Positions 9,422 to 18,577 of a stretch of DNA of 64,000 bases are shown here, one piece after another. The notes beneath the pieces are model-generated. The model was not told the origin of the DNA and made no database searches. It was given only the letters and a program-made list of their open reading frames with translations. Location: positions 2,232,001-2,296,000 of the forward strand of contig NZ_CP061170.1 in the NCBI RefSeq assembly GCF_011751745.2. The letters are read 5' to 3'. The stretch's first letter is position 1; every line of letters begins with the position of its first letter. A program made the translations under genes and the position numbers. The stretch comes from Paramicrobacterium fandaimingii. Lineage in GTDB: Bacteria; Actinomycetota; Actinomycetes; Actinomycetales; Microbacteriaceae.

Positions 9422-10729
9422 ATGGCCGTCACGGGGTGGTTCGTTGCGCTTGTCGCGGTCGGAGTGATTCCCGTCATCGCGATCGGCGAGGCGACGGGAA
9501 ATGCGTGGGCGCCGTTCGTCGGCTGGCTCGTGGTGTGCCTGCTGATTCTCACGCTCGACGTGGTGTTGGCCGGATCGCCACGACGCTTGAGCATCCGCCG
9601 ATCCCTTCCCGACCGCGTGCGACTCGGTGAGATCGTCACAAGCACTGTTCTCATCACAAACGCAGGCCGGCGCACCGTGCGGGCCCTCGTTCGCGACGCT
9701 TGGCAGCCGTCGGCCGTCGCGACGCCGTCACGTCAGCGGCTTCGCCTTCCCGCGGGCGAGCGGCGTGCCGTCGTTCAGTCGCTCACGCCGTTTCGGCGTG
9801 GCGATCGCACGACCTCGCAGCTGACCGTTCGGTCGTTTGGTCCGCTTCACCTTGGCGCCCGGCAGGCGACGCTCGCCGTTCCCGGACGCATTCGCGTGCT
9901 GCCTCCCTTCAACGCCCGCAAGCATCTGCCCAGTCGGCTCGCCCGTTTGCGGGAGCTCGACGGCTCAAGCGCCGTCATGATGCGTGGCCAGGGCACCGAG
10001 TTCGACTCGCTTCGAGAGTATGTGCGTGGCGATGACGTACGCTCCATCGACTGGCGCGCGACGGCGCGTCGCCAAGATCTCGTTGTGCGCACGTGGCGTC
10101 CCGAGCGGGATCGCCGCGTCATCATCGTCATCGACACCGGGCGCACCTCAGCCGCGCGCATCGACAACGAGCCGCGAATCGATACGGCCTTCGAATCGTC
10201 GCTTCTGCTCGCCGCCCTCGCGACGCGTGCGGGCGACAGGGTCGACCTCGTCGCCTACGATCGCCGCGTGCGCGGGCGGGTTCAAGGCGCGAACGGCCCC
10301 ACTCTGCTCTCCCGCATGGTCGACACGATGGCCGGCATCGAGCCCGAACTCATCGAGATGGACTGGGATGCTGTACCGGCCCAGGTGCGCAACATCAGCG
10401 CACATCGTTCTCTCGTCGTGCTGCTCACGTCTATTGACGCCGCGGGGGCATCACAGGGGCTGCTCTCGGTGCTTCCGCAGCTGACCAAGAAGCACACGGT
10501 CGTCGTTGCGAGCGTCACCGACCCCGACGTCGTGCAGGCCGTGTCGCAGCGCGATCGCCTCGCAGACGTGTATCGCGCGGCATCCGCTGAACGTGCGCTT
10601 CTCGACACGACGCGTGTCGCGGCAGCAATCAGGCAGCAGGGTGCCGACGTCGTCGCGGGGCCGCCCGCAGATCTGCCACCGGCGCTCTCCGACCACTACA
10701 TCGCGTTGAAGGCAGCTGGCCGGCTCTAG
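9422..10729 (+). CDS. DUF58 domain membrane protein
   Basis: 435 residues from the ATG at 9422, two bases after the moxR stop. An upstream in-frame start inside moxR is unlikely because the protein begins naturally with two membrane helices (about 4-22 and 28-48). The DUF58 signature GTEFDSLREYVRGDDVRSIDWRAT-like block is at about 193-215, followed by a VWA-like fold with VIIVIDTGRTSA. Likely the client or effector of the upstream MoxR ATPase. Last gene of the five-gene plus-strand operon. Confidence 0.9.
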   Translation: MAVTGWFVALVAVGVIPVIAIGEATGNAWAPFVGWLVVCLLILTLDVVLAGSPRRLSIRRSLPDRVRLGEIVTSTVLITNAGRRTVRALVRDAWQPSAVATPSRQRLRLPAGERRAVVQSLTPFRRGDRTTSQLTVRSFGPLHLGARQATLAVPGRIRVLPPFNARKHLPSRLARLRELDGSSAVMMRGQGTEFDSLREYVRGDDVRSIDWRATARRQDLVVRTWRPERDRRVIIVIDTGRTSAARIDNEPRIDTAFESSLLLAALATRAGDRVDLVAYDRRVRGRVQGANGPTLLSRMVDTMAGIEPELIEMDWDAVPAQVRNISAHRSLVVLLTSIDAAGASQGLLSVLPQLTKKHTVVVASVTDPDVVQAVSQRDRLADVYRAASAERALLDTTRVAAAIRQQGADVVAGPPADLPPALSDHYIALKAAGRL

Positions 10730-10749
10730 CGCCCTCATCCTGCTCGGGC

Positions 10750-10802
10750 TGTGCCGCTTTGTGCTGTTACTCCCCGGGGGAGAAACAGCACAAAGCGGCA
10801 CA
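10750..10802. terminator. 26-bp near-perfect palindrome between convergent genes
   Basis: Positions 10750-10775 pair with 10777-10802 around a single central base; 25 of 26 pairs match, the exception being 10769/10783. The arm begins TGTGCCGCTTTGTGCTGTT. It lies 20 bases after the DUF58 stop and before the end of katA on the other strand. A bidirectional terminator is the simplest reading, but there is no U-tract and the stem is unusually long with almost no loop. Confidence 0.5.
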
Positions 10803-10829
10803 CCATCGGATGCTGCGGATCGCACGGAA

Positions 10830-10858
10830 GGCGCCGAGGAGACTTCTTCCCCGGCGCC
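10830..10858 (-). terminator. Candidate katA terminator hairpin
   Basis: On the minus strand GGCGCCGGGGA pairs with TCCTCGGCGCC (11 bp with one G-U) across a 7-base loop, 28 bases after the katA stop. Only TT follows, so it is a weak intrinsic terminator by sequence. Confidence 0.5.
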
Positions 10859-10885
10859 CTCACCGCGTGAAGCGGCAGCGCGACG

Positions 10886-12415
10886 TTATGACACCGTCAC
10901 GCTTCCTTCGGTCTTCTCAGCGGCCTCGGTGTCTGCGCCATTGACAACGGCGGCGCCCGACGCCCCGGCGGAGAGCCTCTCACCAAGCGCGGCTCCGAGA
11001 TCGGCGTCGACGTTCGTCCAGTACTGGATCGCCCGTGCGCGGATCTCATCACTCTTCACAGCACCGACGTGTCCGGTGATGGTGTCGAGGAAGCGCGCCT
11101 TCGCCGCATCGTCCATGACGTCGCGGTACAGCGTTCCTGCCTGGCCGAAGTCGGAGTCCTCGCTGCGCAGCGCCTGTGCGGTGCGCACGAGCTCACCATC
11201 GCTGGCGAACCCGGCAGCGTCACCGGCCGCCTGGGGGTCGCCGTGGGGTCCGCCAAATGAGTTCGGAGCGTACACCGGGCGATCAGACGACGGGAAGGAG
11301 TAGCGGCTCTGGCCGTCCTTCGCATACGAGTTGACCTCGACCTTCGGCGCGTTCACCGGAAGCTGAGCGTGGTTCGTGCCGACCCGGTAGCGGTGCGCGT
11401 CTGCATAGCTGAAGATGCGTGCCTGCAGCATCCGGTCGGGGCTTGCTCCGATGCCGGGAACGAAGTTCGATGGGGCAAAGGCCGCCTGCTCAATCTGCGC
11501 GAAGTAGTTCTCGGCGTTGCGGTTGAGCTGCATCGTACCCACCTTGATCAGCGGGTAGTCCGCGTGCGGCCACACCTTGGTGACGTCAAACGGGTTGAAA
11601 CGGTATGTCTTGGCGTCGTCATACGGCATGATCTGCACAGACAGCGTCCACGACGGGAAGTCGGCGCGCTCGATTGCCTCGTACAGGTCGCGCTGGTGGT
11701 AGTCGGCGTCCTGACCGGCGAGCAGCTCGCCCTCCTCGTTTGTGAGGATCTTGATTCCCTGATCGGTCTTGAAGTGGTACTTCACCCAGAAGCGCTCGCC
11801 CGCGGCGTTGATCCACTGGTACGTGTGCGAGCCGAAGCCGTCCATGTTTCGCCAGGATGCCGGCAGTCCGCGGTCTCCGAGCACCCAGGTCACCTGGTGG
11901 GCCGACTCGGGCGAATTTGTCCAGAAATCCCACTGCATGTCGTTGTCGCGTGTGTTGATGCCCGGGAGGCGCTTCTGCGAGTGGATGAAGTCGGGAAACT
12001 TGATGCCGTCGCGAATGAAGAACACGGGGGTGTTGTTTCCGACGAGGTCGTAGTTGCCCTCAGACGTGTAGAACTTCAGGGCGAATCCGCGCGGGTCGCG
12101 CCACGTGTCTGGCGATCCCTGCTCCCCCGCGACGGTCGAGAACCGCGCGAGCATCTCTGTCGTCGTTCCCTTCTGGAACACCGCAGCCCGCGTGTAGGCG
12201 CTCATGTCTTCTGTGGCTTCGAATGTGCCGAATGCGCCGCCGCCCTTTGCATGAACGACGCGCTCAGGAACCCTCTCGCGGTTGAACTGCGCAAGCTTCT
12301 CGACAAGGTAGTGGTCGGTGAGGGCGATCGAACCGTCGGTTCCGACGGTTTGCGAGTACCCGTCAGCGGCGACAGGCGCGCCCGTTGTTGTCGTGGTGAT
12401 CGGTGTTTCAGACAT
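10886..12415 (-). CDS. katA: Haem catalase
   Basis: 509 residues from the ATG at 12415, preceded by AGGAGAAGT. A longer open frame upstream runs into the fur gene and is not used. Catalytic H55 is in [12 protein letters not shown], the active-site asparagine N127 is in [12 protein letters not shown], and the haem-ligand Y337 is in [12 protein letters not shown]. The length fits small-subunit catalases that bind NADPH. It detoxifies hydrogen peroxide in the cytoplasm. The gene follows a Fur-family regulator by 65 bases on the same strand, an arrangement typical of peroxide-responsive fur-kat pairs. Confidence 0.96.
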   Translation of the reverse strand: MSETPITTTTTGAPVAADGYSQTVGTDGSIALTDHYLVEKLAQFNRERVPERVVHAKGGGAFGTFEATEDMSAYTRAAVFQKGTTTEMLARFSTVAGEQGSPDTWRDPRGFALKFYTSEGNYDLVGNNTPVFFIRDGIKFPDFIHSQKRLPGINTRDNDMQWDFWTNSPESAHQVTWVLGDRGLPASWRNMDGFGSHTYQWINAAGERFWVKYHFKTDQGIKILTNEEGELLAGQDADYHQRDLYEAIERADFPSWTLSVQIMPYDDAKTYRFNPFDVTKVWPHADYPLIKVGTMQLNRNAENYFAQIEQAAFAPSNFVPGIGASPDRMLQARIFSYADAHRYRVGTNHAQLPVNAPKVEVNSYAKDGQSRYSFPSSDRPVYAPNSFGGPHGDPQAAGDAAGFASDGELVRTAQALRSEDSDFGQAGTLYRDVMDDAAKARFLDTITGHVGAVKSDEIRARAIQYWTNVDADLGAALGERLSAGASGAAVVNGADTEAAEKTEGSVTVS

Positions 12416-12480
12416 ACTTCTCCTTGCGTATAGGCATGATCGATGGCGCGACCGGCTGGTCGCGCGTCTGGAAGAAAGTT

Positions 12481-12915
12481 TTAAGCTGTCTGCGCCTGAC
12501 AGGCGGGGCACACGCCCCAGAACGTGACGTCTGCCGTCGAAATTGCGAAGCCTGCCGTGTTCGACGGTGTGAGGCAGGGGGCTTCGCCGATGACGCAGTC
12601 CACATCGCTCACGGCACCGCACTGGGTACAGACCACGTGGTGATGGTTGTCTCCGATGCGTCGTTCGTACAGCGCCGGAGACCCCGCAGGCTCGATTCGA
12701 CGCACGAGTCCAACCTCGGTCAGAGCCGAAAGCACGCCGTACACCGCTTGCAGGGAGGTGTCGGGAAGATCGCGCAGCACCTCATCGAAGATCGCCGCGG
12801 CATCGGCGTGTTGACGCGTTTCGAGCACACGCAGCACTGTTCGCCTCGGAGCCGTCGCCTTGAGCCCCGCGTCGCGCAGCGCAGTGCTGAACTCGGCGTC
12901 GGTAATCGTGTGCAT
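12481..12915 (-). CDS. Fur family regulator, probably peroxide-responsive
   Basis: 144 residues. An N-terminal winged helix ([12 protein letters not shown], then [23 protein letters not shown]) is followed by the metal-binding dimerisation domain with [12 protein letters not shown] and a second CPAC pair near the C-terminus (structural zinc). The position directly upstream of catalase suggests a FurA/CatR/PerR-type sensor rather than a general iron regulator. No Shine-Dalgarno precedes the ATG at 12915, and a -10 hexamer lies 6 bases upstream, so the message is probably leaderless. Confidence 0.9.
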   Translation of the reverse strand: MHTITDAEFSTALRDAGLKATAPRRTVLRVLETRQHADAAAIFDEVLRDLPDTSLQAVYGVLSALTEVGLVRRIEPAGSPALYERRIGDNHHHVVCTQCGAVSDVDCVIGEAPCLTPSNTAGFAISTADVTFWGVCPACQAQTA

Positions 12916-12921
12916 GACATC

Positions 12922-12951
12922 AGTCTAACACTTGTTTTGACTCAGTCAAAA
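12922..12951 (-). promoter_or_regulatory. fur promoter with overlapping palindromic operator
   Basis: On the minus strand the -35 TTGACT (12949-12944) and the -10 TAGACT (12927-12922) are separated by 16 bases. A 17-base palindrome TTTTGACTGAGTCAAAA (12951-12935, asymmetric only at its centre) covers the -35. Transcription would begin at about the A of the ATG at 12915. Autoregulation of fur and katA is the natural reading. Confidence 0.7.
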
Positions 12952-12982
12952 GAACCGGATGCCGCGTGACGTCACATCGCGT

Positions 12983-14002
12983 CTAGGCAGCGGTGAGGGC
13001 GCTCGCCCCCGATTCGAACGCGTCGAGGTCGCCCGTCTCGCCCTGCCGCGCTGCGCGGCGACCCACAACGAGCATGTAGGCAAGAAAGGCGGCGAGCGCG
13101 AGGGTTCCGATTCCGATCTTGATCGTCCACCCGAGTGCGGGCTCGATCTGCTCCTGCAGCGGCCACGGCGTCACAAAGCCCTCAACGATGCCCGAAACAA
13201 ACAGTGCGATGATCAAGCCGACAACAACGGTGATCAGGCTTCGGCCCTCGTGCGCAATCGAATCGAGTCGAGTGCGTCTGCCCGGCGCCACCCACGACCA
13301 GAAGATGCGCAGCCCCGCGGCCGCCGCCACGAAGATGCACGTCATCTCAAGCTGACCATGCGGGGCGATGAAGAGAAAGAAGACGTCTCCCTTGTCGTAG
13401 GCGAACATGACGGCCGCAGTGATTCCGAGGTTCTGAGCATTCTGCAGCACGATATAGGGAACCCATACTCCCGTGATGCCGAAGGCGATGCATTGTGCGG
13501 CGATCCACGCGTTGTTCGTCCAGACACGTCCCGCAAACGACGCGGCCGGATTCTCGGAGTAGTAGGCGACGAACTGGTCGTGTGCAAGAGATGAGAGCTC
13601 AGATTCGCCGCCGAGATTCGCGAGAACGCGAGGGTCTTGCGATGCCCACACGCCGAAGGCCACCGCGATCAGAACCGTCGCTGCGGCCACAGCCAACGTG
13701 AGCCACCGCAGCCGGTAGAGGGCAGCGGGAAGCTGCAGCACAAAGAAGCGCGGCAGCTGCGACAGCGCGTTTCCCGACGCCCCGGTGAAGCGCAGCCGAA
13801 CCCGAGAGAGCAGAACGCTGAGCCGATCTCCGACTGTCGTTGTTCCCGCTGTCGTCTTGATCGCAGACAACTGCGATGCCGCTGCCTGATACCGCGTGAT
13901 CAGCTCATCCGACTGCGCGCCGGTGAGCCGTTGGGTGCGCGAAAGCTCATCGAGCCGCTCCCAGTCGGAGCGGTGGGCTTCGGTGTAGGCGTCAAGGTCC
14001 AT
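12983..14002 (-). CDS. Stage II sporulation protein M-like membrane protein (SpoIIM family)
   Basis: 339 residues. A charged N-terminal helix bundle (MDLDAYTEAHRSDWERLDELS) precedes four to six membrane segments in the C-terminal two thirds. The family motif block around IAPHGQLEMTCIFVAAAAGL is present. Non-sporulating actinobacteria carry this family beside RDD and MoxR/DUF58 genes; function is unknown. It is divergent from the RDD gene with only 17 bases between start codons. A TATCAT at 14016-14011 on the minus strand is 8 bases from the ATG and could give a nearly leaderless message. Confidence 0.85.
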   Translation of the reverse strand: MDLDAYTEAHRSDWERLDELSRTQRLTGAQSDELITRYQAAASQLSAIKTTAGTTTVGDRLSVLLSRVRLRFTGASGNALSQLPRFFVLQLPAALYRLRWLTLAVAAATVLIAVAFGVWASQDPRVLANLGGESELSSLAHDQFVAYYSENPAASFAGRVWTNNAWIAAQCIAFGITGVWVPYIVLQNAQNLGITAAVMFAYDKGDVFFLFIAPHGQLEMTCIFVAAAAGLRIFWSWVAPGRRTRLDSIAHEGRSLITVVVGLIIALFVSGIVEGFVTPWPLQEQIEPALGWTIKIGIGTLALAAFLAYMLVVGRRAARQGETGDLDAFESGASALTAA

Positions 14003-14010
14003 CTGCTTAG

Positions 14011-14016
14011 ATGATA
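14011..14016 (-). promoter_or_regulatory. Possible -10 (TATCAT) for the SpoIIM-like gene
   Basis: TATCAT on the minus strand ends 8 bases before the ATG at 14002. No convincing -35 is visible. Confidence 0.35.
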
Positions 14017-14019
14017 CCC

Positions 14020-14892
14020 ATGAGTGCAGCGGTCTCCTTCTCTCGCGACGCCGACGAGTTTGTGACGGGCGAGGCCGTCGCTCTCGATGTGCGATCCGCG
14101 AGCTTTCTGCTGCGCGCTGCCGGCGCGATGATCGACGTTCTCCTCTCTCTCATCGTCGGTGGTCTCCTCGCGCTGCTGCTCGTGACGACGGCAGCTCAGA
14201 CGGGCATGGACCCGGCCGCCATGCAGGCGTTCATGATCTCGATCATCGTGTTCGCAACGATCGCCGTGCCCACCGGCATCGAGTTGCTGACGCACGGTCG
14301 TTCCCTCGGGCGGCTCGCGGTCGGCGCGCGCATCGTGAGAGACGACGGCGGCGCCATCGGCTTCAGGCACGCGTTCATTCGCGCCCTTGTCGGTTTCTTC
14401 GAGATCTATATGACGTTGGGGGGCGGTGCCGCACTCGTCGGCCTGCTGAACTCCAAGGCCAAGCGCATCGGCGACATGCTCGCAGGGACGTATTCGCAGC
14501 ACGAGCGAGTTCCACGGGTCAGGTCAACGCCCTCCCCTCTTCCACCCCAACTGGCATCGTGGGCGTCGATCGCCGACGTCGCGAGGCTGCCTGATCGCCT
14601 GGCGCGACGCATCGCCCAGTTTCTCTCTCAAGCGCCGAGCATGGCCCCGCCGTCACGCGCACGGCTGTCTCAGGAGCTCGCGAACGAAGCGGCACCGTAT
14701 GTCTCACCCGTGCCGCCCGTCGATCCGCTGACGTTTCTCTGCGCCGTCGCCGCCCTTCGCCGAGACCGCAGCTTTCGGGCGCTCGTGCTCGAGCGCGAAC
14801 GGCTGCAGCGTCTGCAGCCCGTGCTCTCGGGGAACCCGAACCGATTCCCGGAGCGACAGGTCGCAGGCACCCCGTCATTCCCTCGGGAATAG
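14020..14892 (+). CDS. RDD family membrane protein
   Basis: 290 residues from the ATG at 14020; an in-frame ATG at 14011 would add three. The RDD domain occupies about 20-150 with the opening arginine in RSASFLLRAAGAMIDVLL, two or three membrane helices and the later block GRSLGRLAVGARIVRDDGG, then RALVGFFEIYM and the KRIGDMLAGTY ending. The remaining 130 residues are soluble, basic and proline-containing, without a recognised domain. RDD and SpoIIM genes are paired divergently here as in many actinobacteria, usually near MoxR and DUF58 genes. Confidence 0.87.
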   Translation: MSAAVSFSRDADEFVTGEAVALDVRSASFLLRAAGAMIDVLLSLIVGGLLALLLVTTAAQTGMDPAAMQAFMISIIVFATIAVPTGIELLTHGRSLGRLAVGARIVRDDGGAIGFRHAFIRALVGFFEIYMTLGGGAALVGLLNSKAKRIGDMLAGTYSQHERVPRVRSTPSPLPPQLASWASIADVARLPDRLARRIAQFLSQAPSMAPPSRARLSQELANEAAPYVSPVPPVDPLTFLCAVAALRRDRSFRALVLERERLQRLQPVLSGNPNRFPERQVAGTPSFPRE

Positions 14893-14908
14893 CGGAAGCG
14901 ATCGTGCC

Positions 14909-16381
<1,473 letters not shown>

Positions 16382-16402
16382 TCGACCATTGTCCCACGCG
16401 CG

Positions 16403-17839
16403 TCAGCGGCGAATGAGCGAGAGCACCTCATCGCGCACCGACTCCATCGTCGCGGCATCTTCACCCTCGACGTTGAGTCGCACAAGGGGCTCAGTGTTCG
16501 ACGGCCGTACGTTGAACCACCAGAACGGCTCATTCTTCGGGGTGATTCCCGTTACTGTCAGACCGTCCATCTCGTCAAACTCGGCACGCCCCTGAAACGC
16601 GTCGACGATGCGGGCGTAGGTCACCGCAACGTCATCGACAGTCGAATTGATCTCGCCCGACTGCTGGTATGGGCTGAACTCGGCGGCAAATTCCGACAGC
16701 GGCAGCGGCTGAGAGCCGAGCTCCGCGAGAACGTGCATTGCGGCGAGCATCCCGTTGTCGGCACCCCAGAAGTCGCGAAAATAATAATGGGCAGAGTGCT
16801 CTCCGCCGAAAATCGCCCCAGTCTGCCGCATCTGCGCTTTGATGAGCGAGTGCCCGACCCGTGTGCGCACCGGCTCCGCACCGTGGCCTTCGATGATCTC
16901 GGGAACGAAGCGGGAGGTGATGAGGTTGTGCAGCACCTGAATCGTCCCCGTGGAACCGTCTTCGCGCTCGCGAGCAATTTCACGCACGGCGACAATCGCC
17001 GTCACGGCCGACGGACTGACCGGCTCGCCCGTCTCGTCAACGACGAAGCAGCGATCGGCATCGCCATCGAAGGCGAGCCCCGCATCGGCTCCGCTGTCGA
17101 TGACCGCGCGTTTGAGATCGACGAGGTTTGCGGGATCGAGAGGGTTCGCCTCGTGATTCGGGAACGTACCGTCGAGTTCGAAATACAGGGGGATGATGTC
17201 GAGGGGCAGCGCGTCAAGCCCCGCGGCCCGTCCGAGAACAGCGGGCACCGTCATGCCTCCCATTCCGTTGCCCGCGTCGACGACGATGCGCAATTGTCGA
17301 ATCTGCTCGAGCGGAACGAATGTTCGCAGCGCCCGCGCATAGTCGGCAAGCACGTCGGCTGAACGCTCCGACCCGGGAGCATCGGCGACAGGGATGCCCG
17401 ACTCCAGGTATCTGATCGCGCGGTCTCTGATGGCTCCGAGCCCTGTGTCGAACGACAGCGACTGCGCTCCGGGCCGGGACATCTTGATTCCGTTGTACGT
17501 CGCGGGGTTGTGGCTCGCCGTGAACATGGCGGCCGCGGCATCCATTGACCCCGATGCGAAGTAGCTCTCGTCTGTGGAGCAGAGACCGATCGACACGACA
17601 TTGCCTCCGCGCGCACGGACTCCTGCCGCAAATGCCGCGGCAAACCGGGGGGACGAGTCGCGCATGTCGTGGCCGACAACGACGTCGGCTCCGGCTGCCT
17701 CGATCTCGTCGACGAATGCCGCTCCGACCGCCTCGATGATCTCGTCTGTCAGGTCGACATCGACAAGTCCGCGCACATCGTATGTTTTCACGGCGGCGGT
17801 GAGTCTCTCGGCGGCCGACCGCCCCTGCTTCGCGCCCAC
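16403..17839 (-). CDS. manB: Phosphomannomutase/phosphoglucomutase
   Basis: 478 residues from the GTG at 17839, which has GGAGG 4-5 bases upstream; a longer frame runs into the DUF3499 gene and is rejected. The catalytic phosphoserine loop is TASHNPATYNG, the magnesium loop is AFDGDADRC, the sugar loop is GGEHSAHYYFRD and the phosphate loop is RPSNTEPLVR. It interconverts mannose-6-P and mannose-1-P for GDP-mannose and glycan synthesis. The GTG shares one base with the stop of the DUF3499 gene, so the two are coupled. The same pair is found in mycobacteria. Confidence 0.93.
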   Translation of the reverse strand: MGAKQGRSAAERLTAAVKTYDVRGLVDVDLTDEIIEAVGAAFVDEIEAAGADVVVGHDMRDSSPRFAAAFAAGVRARGGNVVSIGLCSTDESYFASGSMDAAAAMFTASHNPATYNGIKMSRPGAQSLSFDTGLGAIRDRAIRYLESGIPVADAPGSERSADVLADYARALRTFVPLEQIRQLRIVVDAGNGMGGMTVPAVLGRAAGLDALPLDIIPLYFELDGTFPNHEANPLDPANLVDLKRAVIDSGADAGLAFDGDADRCFVVDETGEPVSPSAVTAIVAVREIAREREDGSTGTIQVLHNLITSRFVPEIIEGHGAEPVRTRVGHSLIKAQMRQTGAIFGGEHSAHYYFRDFWGADNGMLAAMHVLAELGSQPLPLSEFAAEFSPYQQSGEINSTVDDVAVTYARIVDAFQGRAEFDEMDGLTVTGITPKNEPFWWFNVRPSNTEPLVRLNVEGEDAATMESVRDEVLSLIRR

Positions 17840-18048
17840 TATGCCTCCGTCTGGCTTGCATGTCTGATGATCTGCCACCCTTGCGGGGTGGAAAGCCGGT
17901 CGGCGTGACGTGCACACAAATCGTAGCTGTGCGGCTCTCGTGACAGGCCGAGCGGCCCGAGCGCGGCCATCTGATCCGCGTAGTCGTAGGTGAGGGTCGA
18001 GACAGCCTCTCGGCTGCACCCGACTCGAGAGCAGATTCTTTCGTCCAT
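17839..18048 (-). CDS. DUF3499 zinc-finger-like protein
   Basis: 69 residues from the ATG at 18048. Cysteines in ICSRVGCSR and the pair C/H in YDLCARHADRL resemble a small zinc-binding fold. DUF3499 proteins are restricted to actinobacteria and lie between manB and a metallopeptidase-like gene, as here. No function is known. There is no Shine-Dalgarno; a -10 TAAACT lies 7 bases upstream of the ATG, so translation is probably leaderless. An upstream in-frame ATG at 18168 would run through the promoter and overlap the divergent gene. Confidence 0.85.
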   Translation of the reverse strand: MDERICSRVGCSREAVSTLTYDYADQMAALGPLGLSREPHSYDLCARHADRLSTPQGWQIIRHASQTEA

Positions 18049-18055
18049 CCGGATT

Positions 18056-18061
18056 AGTTTA
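18056..18061 (-). promoter_or_regulatory. -10 element (TAAACT) for the DUF3499-manB-ahcY unit
   Basis: TAAACT ends 7 bases before the ATG at 18048, the spacing expected when the start codon is the first transcribed base. No clear -35. Confidence 0.5.
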
Positions 18062-18110
18062 CGATGACTTCGACGCCCGCACGTCACCCCAGAGCGGGGC
18101 TTTCCTGGCC

Positions 18111-18116
18111 TACGAT
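18111..18116 (+). promoter_or_regulatory. -10 element (TACGAT) for the metallopeptidase-like gene
   Basis: TACGAT ends 6 bases before the ATG at 18123, with no Shine-Dalgarno between them, so the message is probably leaderless. It is divergent from the DUF3499 promoter. Confidence 0.5.
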
Positions 18117-18122
18117 TGAAAC

Positions 18123-18575
18123 ATGGGCAGACGGATCGCCGGACGAGGCAGACGAGAGATGTTTCCACGCCCAGCGCTTCGGCACGACAGACACGGGCGG
18201 TCAGGCAGAAGCTCCGTCGTGCGGCCCCCGCTGCGCCCTCTCGCGGGACGAAGCGACCTGTTCTCGGTGAGTGTTGCCGCCGCGGCCGAGTATCTGCGCG
18301 GCGCCTACCCGCACGAGCTGGGCGATGTGACGTTTCTGCTGGCGAGCATGCCGACGGCAGCCCAGCACGGTGACCGAATCGACCGCTGGAGTATCGACAG
18401 AGACGCGCGGACGATCGTGCTCTACCGCGTTCCCGTGCAACGACTCACCCGACTGCACATGAACGATGACCTTCATCGACGCATGGCCGCTGAGAGCTAC
18501 ACCTTTCAGGCCGCAGCCGAATATCTCGGACTGGACCCGTGGGAGCTCGACCTCGGCGGTCACGACCCGCATTGA
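18123..18575 (+). CDS. Metallopeptidase-family homologue lacking the HExxH motif
   Basis: 150 residues. The N-terminal 45 residues are very basic (RRIAGRGRREMFPRP). The rest parallels the PF06262 zincin-like family usually found next to DUF3499: IVLYRVPVQRL lines up with that family's LYRRP strand, and the following helix has FQAAAEYLGLDP where active members have an HExxH followed by a GLDD-type segment. The catalytic motif is therefore replaced. The family assignment comes from this alignment by eye and from synteny; a different small fold is possible. Confidence 0.6.
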   Translation: MGRRIAGRGRREMFPRPALRHDRHGRSGRSSVVRPPLRPLAGRSDLFSVSVAAAAEYLRGAYPHELGDVTFLLASMPTAAQHGDRIDRWSIDRDARTIVLYRVPVQRLTRLHMNDDLHRRMAAESYTFQAAAEYLGLDPWELDLGGHDPH

Positions 18576-18577
18576 CG

